Positions 56,201 through 64,000 of a stretch of DNA of 64,000 nucleotides are shown here, piece by piece. Position 1 is the first letter of the stretch; each line of letters starts with the position of its first letter. Under the pieces are notes generated by a model. That model was given only the letters and a program-made list of their open reading frames with translations, was not told the origin of the DNA and did not search any database. The translations under genes and the position numbers were made by a program. This DNA comes from Linyphia triangularis (taxonomy: Eukaryota > Arthropoda > Arachnida > Araneae > Linyphiidae), in assembly GCA_963978545.1 (NCBI GenBank), contig OZ021722.1, positions 38,271,365-38,335,364 of the forward strand, written 5' to 3'.

Positions 56201-59200
56201 CATTTAAATTACAAACCATTCATTAGAAAATTACGAATTTTTGTATTTCGCATTCTTTTTTAATGCTGAATCCAAATATGGAATAATATTATGAGGTTGC
56301 TATTGAACTTTTTAAAGTTTGGTTCTGTTTTAATATGTAGATGACCCCTCACGATAAAAAAAACTACATACAATTATTAAAAACCTTTCACGATTTACAA
56401 CGGTACCTTTTGTTTGTTATTTCAACAATTAGAACAAAAGATATAGCCATCGTTCTGTTTTTTTTGTTTTTTTTGGGTACTGTACCAATTATAGACTTAA
56501 ATAATATATTTTTAGATAAGTATAAACATCCACAACAACATGCCATACTTAATTTAACTTGGTTTTAAAAACTTTTTATCTTAAAAAATTTTATGTTTTG
56601 CTTCGTCTCGATTTCGAGATTTGCGGGGTGAATCGGAACACGTGAAAAGTGATATTAAAAAGCTTTTTTTGACAAGATTATGTTCCACATAAGATTCAAC
56701 GACTGAAGAAGAGTCTAATTACTCCCTTCAAGAGAGTAATCAAGATTACAGGCTTGAATAAATGTCAGAAGAGGAGCATATTTTCCGCATGGCAGAAAAC
56801 CCGATTGCTCAAGTGGTTTTTTCTCTAAATGACTTCGTTATCTTTAAGTTATATGGAAAAATGTATGAAGATTGTGAGCAAAGTTTTACACCCACAAGGT
56901 TATTGCTATATAAGTGTGTTTTACAAAAAGCACCCATGAACGAAGAAATTTTCTGAAACAAATGAGGATGCTTTTCTCCTTTCACAAGATATTTTAAGGA
57001 ATTTGCAGTCATACGGCACGCAAACATAAAATACAAGTAGATTAAAAAAATATTATTAATTTTAAAGACTATTTGAATGAGTTATAGGAGAAGAGTTGAT
57101 ACGTTTTCAAACATATGATTTGTTTTGACAATAATTGACAAACACAAATTTTATCCGTCATATTAAATGATTTTATTTATGATAATTTTGTGTTCCTATT
57201 TACCACAATGCATTATTATTCGTTTTTTTGTCATCCAGTAAACATTTAAATAAGATCAGACATAAATGTAACGAGTGTTCCGATTCACCCCTTTCTGCGG
57301 GGTGAATCGGAACACCATGAAAAAATTCAAAATAAATTAAATTCCTAGTTTTTTCAAAAATTTTTGGGTTGATCCTCAAAGAAGGAGGTAAGACCCAAGT
57401 TTCAATGTCAAAAATATGTTCCTTAACGATCTTATTACAACCGATTTTTACTTTGAAAGTTGAAAAGTGTTCCGATTCACCCCATTTTACGGTACATTAG
57501 TTTTATTTTTAATTCCAATCTTTCACATATTAATAAGATTATAATCTATATAAATTAAATAATTAAATAGACGTGTTAGCTTTGGAAGCCAGTGTTAGAC
57601 TTTTGTTAATTATAACTATGACAAACAAAACATAAAATATTCTTCGTTGACTTTTTTTTGTTCCTCTATTTATTAATTTATGCGAAGATATGATTTCTTT
57701 CGCGCTTTGAATACTATTTAATAAATGTAATCAAATTGAGAGATTGTTTTTAATATTTTTAAGATTTCTTCAAAAGTCTAGGGCTAAATTATTGTACACT
57801 GCGTATGATTTTCATTCCTCTTATTTTTTATTTTTAAGATATAGATAAAGTGAAGGTCAGACGTTGAGTTCTTTCGGACGCTTCGACTCTAATTTCAAAA
57901 GTATGCCAAGGTTTCAGAAAATGTCGTCCTCGAAAGATATACACAACTGAATTTAAAATTCCTTGGAAGGATAATTATGTTATCATACTTTCTCCGAGTT
58001 ATCCTCCCAAGCGTAGGACTATCCTAATCTTTAACTTCAGATGACCCCCAGACAGACTTTTACTAAAAATGCAAGCTTATATGGTGTTCCATTCCTATCG
58101 CTTCTCTGCATTCCTGTTTGACAAGTGGTCCAGTAACGATCAAGATGCATAACGTTGAACAAAATAGGGTCTTCTTTATATTAGGGGAGATGTTGAAGAA
58201 ACTGATTCATTTTCTTGATATTTAAACTGGTCGCATTAGAATGCTGGACTTGTTGTCTAGTTTAATGGTTTACGTATCAGAGCTAAGAGGAGATACTATT
58301 AGGTAAAACATTATTTTTGGAATTTGATCATGAAAATGAAATTCGTAAAATATATAAAAAGTTGTTAAGTAATATATTGATACTTGGCCTTGTATTGAAA
58401 AAAATTATTTCAAGAGCTTTTAATATATTATAGTTTTAATTTCCTTGAAATACACTTCATAACACTTATTTTCCCTGATATGTCGATGTGCTTCTTTCAA
58501 ATTTATTATTTTGCTAGCTTTTAATTTAAAATTCATTATATTTCCGTTATATATTTGAATAGTTAAAATTTGTAAATGTCTCTGTTTCACTAAAAAAATA
58601 CTTTTTTTTGCGAGCAATTACGATACAAATAATAAGGAATACCTGTTTCGTTTTTTTGAAATGAATAGTGTAATTTAAAGCCAGAAAATTCAGCAAAGCC
58701 ATCGGAATAAAATACAATTTCCACCTCATTGGTAGTTGATGTCAGGTTCTTAGGTTCTGCTTTTCTTCCACAGTAATTTCCCATCAGAGTAGAATCTAAA
58801 GAAGTAGAAATTGAAATATATATTATTTTTTGCGTTATGCTGACAATTTTATTTATAAACTAATTGCTTGGAAGAAAATGATGCCTTATCCTTTTGGGTT
58901 TAGAAGTTTTCATATGATTGATGTTGATGAAGGCTGAACAATTTTATTTGGACATACGAATTCGCCGTTTATTCACTGTAAAATTAGTTTAATTAAGTTC
59001 CCTAAATAGTAATGAGTACAGGCTTTAGAAAAAAAAATCTAATTTTTAAAATATCAGACTAAGAGATCTTTAAAATCGCAATTATATCTATTCATAACTC
59101 ACAGTTAGCAATTAAAATATCAACAAAAGAATTGTAAGGTATTTTAGTTTTTGATACGAATTTTCTCTTTGTTTCATCGTGTTTGGCATCTGTCTAGTCA

Positions 59201-62200
59201 TAAAGTAAAATAAATTTCCATAAACTCACTCGGCGGGGGGCCATCCTTGAGTTGAAGGTAGTCGTAAGAGCAGTTCGCTTCAATCTCTAATTGTAATGCT
59301 TCGAACACAATCATAATCCTTTGTTCCTCCGGAGCTCTCAACCAAATGCTGCAGTTGGATAGACTTGGATAGTGCCCTGGGTAATTAGGACTGGCGATTG
59401 TTCCATTGTTATCACCGCTCTCCCACAGACAATCTTCAAACAAACAAAAAAAATGAAATTGACTTTTATATCCATATTGCTTTTTGAAATATAGCTGTGA
59501 ACAAAGAAAGATAATATCTTTGAACATTTTAATTAGGTTTAAAACGTTTATAAATAAAAAATATTAATTATAATAAATTTGATAGTTATGTAAGTTTAAG
59601 CTTAAATATTGAACATGAATTTGAATGAATTTTAATAAGAAAGAAAAAATAAAAAGATGTGTAATATGCACATATGATTTTACTGTTTAAACACGTGCAA
59701 TTTTCCTAGATAGTTGAATAAACACACCAATGTATTAATAATGATGAAATTTTTAATTAAACTCCAATTTTTACGGTTTACTGTGCATTTTATTCGGATT
59801 AAAACAACAACTATGTTGACAATATTTTTTTTATAATAGTAATGATGTTTAAAATGCGTACAGCGTTTTTAAAAAAATTTCACTTTTTTTTTTTTTTTTT
59901 TTGGAAAATGTGTTACTTTTCTTTATTGAACATTTAAAATTAGTTCTTTTTGATCAACAAGGTGTCCGAATCAAATGTTCATAATTTGGAGAGGACATTA
60001 TACTTAACAGAAAGTTAAAAACCATAAGAAAAATTTCAAATTAGATAGGAATCACAAAGTTTTTAGAAAAAAATATGTGCACTTCCACGTGGACTCCCTC
60101 AATAGTTCTGTGGATTTCCAGTCGGTAGTCCTGTTCCAGCTTTTTTCACTGTAGCATTTTCGTAGCCACTGTAGCAATACCAGCGTTTATTGAGGCATCA
60201 AGATCTTAAATATGACGGATGTTTCTTGAGAAGATTTTAATCTTTGACGTAGCCCGAAAAGAAAAAAATACAGTGGAGGAACGTCTGGAGATTTTGGTGA
60301 CTAGGTAATTGTGCCTCTGCAACCGGAAAATAAAATTTTTATCCAAACTCTAAAAATTCAGGCGCCAAATTTACCTAACACCTCCAACGTATAGCTAAGA
60401 GATTTTTTTTTTAAATCGACTTTTGAAATTGGGCATATTTGATTCGAACACCCTATGTATTAAATTATTGTACTTTTCTAAGAACACTATGAATAAATTG
60501 TAAATGACAATTCCTCCTTACCTCCAATCACAGTGCTCTGATTATCAATGGTGGAGTAATGCGCTGTGTATCCCTTTTTATTCACTGAATCATCGGAATG
60601 GAAATGAAGCAGTAAAGAATTGGTCTTGGATTCAAAACTGGCCACATCTTGCCGCTTGCAGATCTGACCCAAGAGAACGGATTCTGAAACACAGAACCAC
60701 TACTTTTTCATAACTTGTTAGGATAATTAAAGTACTATTACCTAATGACATTTTAAGAACCAAGCAAATAGTCAGAACCGAACTATACATCATGTACTTC
60801 AATGAATAAAAAAACATATAAGGATTGAATCACTGAATTTTGATTGAAGGATGTAAAATGTGTGCACAATCGTCGATTTGATTTCATTGTCAAAGAAGAG
60901 AGACATTTACTTTTTCGGAATAATGAGTTTTAATATTTCAATTCGACATCTATTTCTGTTTTCTTAACATGTAAGTAGGAGTGGGAGGTGTCTTTTCATA
61001 GTAATATCTTATTATTTCGAAGTAATTTATGCAAGTTATAAAATATTATGTTTTGTTTAAGTTACCTAATTTTTAAAAAACATTACTCGGGATGTAAGAA
61101 CCAGAGTGACGGTGCATCAAGCGTAGTAACATGTGGCGGATGAATGGCAAAAAGTCTTCAAATTTATGAGTATATATCAACGATATTTGAAATTTGTATA
61201 GTTACTGCAATTAATTAAATATAAATAGTAAACATTATATTTTACCCATTACTTATCCTAATTTAAAGATAATTTTTATTATCAACTTTGATTATAATAG
61301 CTTTTAATAGTATGTATCTTTTCTTTTTACTGCGACGTGTTGTTTGCGGACCGGTTTCAATGACGCAGTTCCTTAAATTCAGAAACCTGCTTCTGCAGTT
61401 TGATAAAACTTGACACCAGCCCAAACGTCAAATAGTTAAAGATATGCATTTATTATTGTTATCTTGATACCAAAACCACTATACACCTAATCAAGAAGAA
61501 ATACAGTTTTTTTGTGTGTGTCATAACTTACTATTTTAAAGTAATTGGTTGATATATTAAGTAATTTATTTTGTTAGACTTTCTTTTTAAGTATTGTTTT
61601 CTGTCAGAAAACATCCAATATAAGCAACCAAAAATAGTTAAAAAGAAAGTCTAATAAAATATACAAGAGTTACACGAAGGCTATATTTCATCGGAACATC
61701 GTTGGATCGATATCTTGAATCTATTTTTAGAAATGTAATTTGTTATGTATACCTTTGTTAATGTAGTGGAGTTTTCTTTAAGGTATCGCAACAAAAAAAA
61801 ATAGAAAACAAGCTCATATTTCAAAGCTAAATGAAATCGGTTAGTAAAATATATTGATTTGAAATTTTCATAATACTTCAGAGACATATTTATTTTTCTA
61901 ATTAAATGCAGTTGTATAATAAGGAGTTGACTATACACTGCTACATTAGAAGTGATGGTTCAAGGTCAAGTGTTTCCTCCTGCAAGCCACATTTAGCTCT
62001 CTAGATACCAATTAATCTAACTACTAGTTAATTATTCTCTAACGACGCCAATTCTCAGGCTAATCTGGCAACTGAATGAATTTCAGAATCAGGCATGCAC
62101 GCATAGTGCATAGCGGATGCATGGACATATAATATGGGATAGTGGGAAAAGTTATTTCAGAAGGTATAACTCGCACTTACCGTGAGTTTCTATGGATACA

Positions 62201-62559
62201 AGAGGGGCCTCGAGTCGCCAATACTAATGTAACTTAATATAATGGTGGTGCAAGCGTATTGAACAATGCATTTAAAATGAAAATAATGGTAACTCTTTTG
62301 GACTAAAAAGGTTGTTTTAAAAATATAAAATAATTGATTTTAACACAGGACTCACCTCTTGTTGACCCGTCGTATATCTGAACGAAATCAAACGTACAGT
62401 TATCTCCATATTCCAAATCTATCGAATCGAAATGAAGGGCGATCCTCTTGTCTTTCTTCACGGTTATTAGAGTCCAGCAGTCAGTGTTGTCGGGGTAGTT
62501 CTTTGGGAAACCTGGACTGCGGATCACTCCGGATGGATCGGTCAAAGATGTCTTGCAAT
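44069..62559 (-). CDS. CUB-CUB-Ig-Ig-trypsin serine protease (10 exons seen, 5' end outside window)
   Basis: Joined minus-strand exons: 62559-62356, 60683-60522, 59433-59230, 58795-58643, 53463-53337, 48700-48492, 47704-47420, 46026-45917, 45515-45036, 44287-44069. They encode 717 residues and a stop, with all phases consistent. Domains are CUB1 (1-122), CUB2 (123-241), Ig1 (about 250-353), Ig2 (354-448), a CGKP linker, cleavage site HGK/ILGG (Ile471), and an S1 protease domain (471-717). The triad is His512 (TAAHC), Asp566 (DNDLALI) and Ser668 (GDSGGP). Asp662, six residues before the serine, predicts trypsin-like cleavage after Arg or Lys. Cys450 probably disulfide-links the regulatory chain to the protease. 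The enzyme is expected to be a secreted zymogen of an extracellular cascade, in analogy to MASP and ovochymase types; substrate unknown. No signal peptide is visible because the first exon lies beyond 64000. Confidence 0.93.
45036..45515 (-). CDS. Protease exon: S1 domain with catalytic His and Asp
   Basis: Encodes [45 protein letters not shown] and [14 protein letters not shown], ending STNYT. Acceptor TTTTACAG, donor ACG/GTAAGT, phase 0 at both ends. The antisense frames over this exon are shadows. Confidence 0.96.
45917..46026 (-). CDS. Protease exon: linker and activation site
   Basis: Encodes [20 protein letters not shown] and [17 protein letters not shown]. Cleavage after Lys470 would free Ile471. 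CGKP is the typical cysteine linker that keeps the two chains joined by a disulfide. Confidence 0.92.
47420..47704 (-). CDS. Protease exon: complete Ig2 domain
   Basis: A 285-nt phase 1-1 exon encodes [51 protein letters not shown] and [15 protein letters not shown]. It is a textbook I-set or C2-like Ig module with C, W and DTGVYSC. The open frame continues past the donor GTGAGT at 47419 into the intron and should not be taken as coding. Confidence 0.93.
48492..48700 (-). CDS. Protease exon: Ig1, C-terminal half
   Basis: After TTCAATTAG it encodes [40 protein letters not shown] and [15 protein letters not shown]. The D..L/AGVYTC motif holds the second Ig cysteine. Donor ATAG/GTGAGC, phase 1. 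Confidence 0.9.
49104..49111. repeat. 8-bp target duplication CAAAGTGG, left copy
   Basis: Identical to 50751-50758. It flanks the nested hAT exactly. Confidence 0.92.
49112..50750. mobile_element. Non-autonomous hAT transposon nested in the foldback element
   Basis: Ends CAGCGGCGTAGATAGG and, read inward, CAGTGGCGTAGCCAGG lie next to GC-rich GGGCCC tracts that are inverted too. The perfect 8-bp duplication CAAAGTGG confirms a hAT insertion. The 1.64 kb interior has no transposase, only a 20-bp minisatellite and C-rich runs around 50206-50240. Confidence 0.9.
49931..50011. repeat. 20-bp minisatellite, four units
   Basis: TAAAACAAGAACTTTATGAA is repeated with almost no change three times; the fourth copy is diverged. 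Confidence 0.92.
50751..50758. repeat. 8-bp target duplication CAAAGTGG, right copy
   Basis: Exact match to 49104-49111. Confidence 0.92.
51283..51660. repeat. Tandem array, period about 100 bp, nearly four units
   Basis: Units share ATTCATAATT(C/T)(T/G)TCAA, CATGCCA(A/G)ATTTATCTT and AAA(C/T)(C/T)(A/G)GAAGTGGTAC-type blocks. Spacing is about 100, 99 and 107 bases. Confidence 0.75.
51812..51985 (-). repeat. Old SINE copy in a protease intron
   Basis: Homologous to 19812-19990. On the minus strand it starts with a tRNA-like part (GATTTGATTCC resembles a B box), then ATTATGCCCT, a block shared with ATTATAGCCCT of the young SINE, and ends near AACTAACCAA. Confidence 0.6.
53337..53463 (-). CDS. 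Protease exon: Ig1, N-terminal half
   Basis: After CAACTTTCAG it encodes [32 protein letters not shown] and PLAKIRW, that is, the first Cys and Trp of an Ig fold. The donor is ATG/GTAATC, a weak site, but phase 2 joins exactly to the next exon to give IRW/LKNGHFL. The neighbouring 76-codon minus frame is not the gene. Confidence 0.8.
54624..55864. mobile_element. Nested element with GGGACCGT ends and TTAA-like flanks
   Basis: The left end GGGACCGTTTAATAAG and, read inward from the right, GGGACCGTATAGTAGACG are inverted. The flanks are TTGA and TTAA, compatible with a worn TTAA target duplication as used by piggyBac- and Kolobok-like elements. No coding frame. Confidence 0.5.
55428..55759. 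repeat. Long hairpin: 130-bp inverted arms around a 70-bp loop
   Basis: Arms 55428-55559 and 55630-55759 are nearly identical when one is inverted, running from TTAAAAACTAAGAAACACG to AGCGTGGGGTGCTT. The outer part of the left arm is also duplicated directly (about 55361-55410 and 55425-55475). Confidence 0.9.
57275..57315. repeat. Perfect 17-bp-arm palindrome made of transposon end motifs
   Basis: GTGTTCCGATTCACCCC pairs exactly with GGGGTGAATCGGAACAC around a 7-base loop. Confidence 0.92.
58643..58795 (-). CDS. Protease exon: CUB2, second part
   Basis: Encodes [40 protein letters not shown] and SFQKNET. Acceptor TCTTTAG, donor ACAG/GTATTC. It corresponds to the 60522-60683 exon of CUB1. 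Confidence 0.9.
59230..59433 (-). CDS. Protease exon: CUB2, first part
   Basis: Encodes [52 protein letters not shown] and LKDGPPP. It has the same length (204 nt) and phase as the first CUB exon, showing that the two CUB modules arose by duplication. Acceptor TTTGAAG, donor CCGA/GTGAGT. Confidence 0.93.
59960..60454 (-). mobile_element. Deleted Tc1/mariner-like element
   Basis: Ends AGGTGTCCGAATCAAATG (left) and, read inward, AGGGTGTTCGAATCAAAT (right) are inverted. The element keeps the 3' end of a transposase but has lost the rest. It lies in the intron between the two CUB modules. Confidence 0.7.
60075..60298 (-). pseudogene. 3' end of a Tc1/mariner-family transposase
   Basis: On the minus strand, [20 protein letters not shown] corresponds to the SPDLTPxDFFLWG block around the third catalytic acidic residue of mariner-type transposases; the acidic residue appears to be replaced by Tyr. 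After a stop, the region equivalent to W.ELDYRLD and GAHIE follows in a shifted frame. It is non-functional. Confidence 0.65.
60522..60683 (-). CDS. Protease exon: CUB1, second part
   Basis: After TGTTTCAG it encodes [40 protein letters not shown] and STVIG, the usual second half of a CUB fold (GxxC...S....L.F.SD......GF.A.Y). Phase 1 at both ends, so the exon pair forms a movable module. Confidence 0.92.
62356..62559 (-). CDS. Protease exon: CUB1, first part
   Basis: Begins phase 1 after TCTTCCACAG and encodes [20 protein letters not shown] with [26 protein letters not shown] and [11 protein letters not shown]. The two Cys pairs, the SPGFP..YP turn, and Glu and Asp residues of the calcium-binding type CUB are present. 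Donor AGAG/GTGAGT. Confidence 0.92.
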
Positions 62560-64000
62560 CTGTGGAAGATAACACATCACTGTCTAGCTCTTGAACTTAT
62601 TTTTTTAACAATATCTTCTTTAATATCTTTAAAATTTATTTCAAAAGTGTATTACATTGATATAAATTTCTTGATTTGTTGGTAAGTCATGATATAAAGG
62701 CTAAACGGATTTCCATGAAGCTTTCAGTATTTGTCGAGAACATCCCAAAAGCATATTTAAGCTAACTATAATATATTTCAAGTGGATTTCAATGCCGAAA
62801 AATTGGCGGATTTCTTAGTGATGTTTTACTTTTTCCATTTGTCGAAATTCTTCTTAAAATTAAGCAGCATTCTTTCTTTCTCAAATATCAGAGAATAGAG
62901 GGTGAATTTAAGTTTGAGTGTTTTAATTATGTTTTGTGGTTTATTGGTAGTCTATATCACGGGTTATAAGATGGTAAATTAATGTGGATTGTGGGTGATA
63001 TTTTTAATTTTAATTAGTATTCATACAATATGTGGTAATCGATTGGTTTAACTAAAAATTTCAGAATCGATGACTGAAACGCATCTCGTCCTGAATGCAA
63101 ATACAGATTCAGTGATACTGAATTACAATAAATGTAACTTTGTACTGATATGATGAAAATAATTTAAAATTTAAAGTATGCTACTACTTTCTGAAAAATT
63201 AAAATAAGTGGATTAAAATGACACGGCATAGCGTTTTGATAGGATTTTTTTTTTTTCTATTAAACATTTCTAGAAAAATTGCAAGAAAAAAAGATGGGTA
63301 TGAACCTATCTAGAGGCTAATGAAATCCAAAGCACATGAAAAGAGCTCCGATAATCTATGTCTAGTTTTAAGAGGTCCAAAATACCAATTATAGTAAATT
63401 AATCAACTTACCAAATCAGTACAGAGCCTCAAGAGTTATGGTAAGTTAGTAACTTTTACTGAGGGGTGTACCTGAAAGAATTGAACTCCAATATTGTGTT
63501 GCAAATGAAATTGAGAAAGTCAAACAAATACACCTCACTTCAAGTTTAAGTTTTGACATCCTATATCCATTTGTAAAAGAAACAAATTCCATGAAGTAAA
63601 AAAAAAATCCTCACTAGAACTCTTCTAGACGGTTGAATATCTTTTTATAGAATAAGGTATTTTAAATTTTATAAAATAATTTAATCTAGAAATAAGATGA
63701 TTATATAAAAAAAATAATAATAACTGTGTTACAATGAAAATAAGCATTCTACGTTTATCTCTCAACCACTTTTTAAACTCAATTTAATAAAAACTTCCAT
63801 TTAAGAAATCAAATGTGTGTGTCATTGACACGAATGGAACATCCTTCTTGAATTGACATCTTTGTAATTATTTTACACTACCAGAAGTGTTTTTTAAATC
63901 AAGAGGTATGGAGTTTTTAGTAATTTTACTCTTAAAACAGTTTTAACTTGTTGAAATGGGGAAAATATTTGAATAACCTATTAACCTATTAACTTGAAGA
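62560..64000. other. Presumed intron upstream of the first visible protease exon
   Basis: The CUB1 exon starts in phase 1, so at least one more coding exon is needed. I found no CUB, signal peptide or other exon-like frame here and conclude it lies beyond the window. The stretch is AT-rich with a short T tract near 63247. Confidence 0.45.

Larger units (their letters stand above)
54255..57494. mobile_element. TA-flanked DNA transposon with CCGTAAAATGGGGTGAAT ends
   Basis: The left end TACCGTAAAATGGGGTGAAT at 54255 and the identical inverted end at 57494 include a TA on each side, consistent with Tc1/mariner/pogo-type insertion. GGGGTGAATCGGAACA recurs at 56625 and as a palindrome at 57275-57315. 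A second inverted block, AACAGAACGATGGCTATATC (about 54515) against its complement (about 56440), lies inside. Only short frames remain; 56762-56956 could be a transposase remnant, unproven. Confidence 0.7.

Noticed and set aside
62359..62685. 108-codon plus frame over the CUB1 exon
   Set aside because: Antisense shadow of the CUB exon.

Overview
This is a strongly AT-rich animal nuclear window with long introns, canonical GT-AG splicing and dense transposable elements. It looks like an arthropod, most probably a chelicerate and perhaps a spider. The reasons are a SCAN-type retroelement gag, a tRNA-derived SINE, many hAT and mariner-like remnants, and a CUB/Ig/trypsin protease gene. The species cannot be fixed from the sequence alone.

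Layout: 1-788 (minus) is a gag-like reading frame of an LTR retroelement that runs off the left edge. 2.8-23.4 kb contains no gene I can recognise. It carries a 2.3 kb inverted-repeat DNA transposon with a broken transposase (16428-18731), a hAT MITE, a small MITE and SINE copies, one of them flanked by a perfect 14-bp target-site duplication. 23490-40588 (plus) is a complete 12-exon porcupine gene (PORCN/por), the MBOAT O-acyltransferase that palmitoleoylates Wnt proteins. It encodes 463 residues and keeps the conserved Asn and catalytic His. Its 8.2 kb first intron is filled with hAT transposase debris and tandem repeats. 40681-42521 is a 1.84 kb non-autonomous hAT element with a perfect 8-bp duplication, inserted 84 bp after the PORCN stop. 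44069-62559 (minus) is a secreted-type serine protease gene convergent with PORCN. Ten visible exons encode CUB-CUB-Ig-Ig-trypsin with an intact catalytic triad; the N-terminus lies beyond the right edge.

The protease introns hold nested mobile elements. A foldback element with ~250-bp arms was split by a hAT that left a perfect CAAAGTGG duplication. A 3.2 kb TA-flanked element was invaded by a TTAA-type element that carries a 130-bp hairpin. A deleted Tc1/mariner copy retains the 3' end of its transposase.

The two host genes are not an operon and have no obvious shared pathway. PORCN acts in the ER on Wnt ligands; the protease looks like an extracellular, zymogen-activated enzyme. All splice junctions were placed by reading frame, phase and consensus sites, not by transcript evidence.
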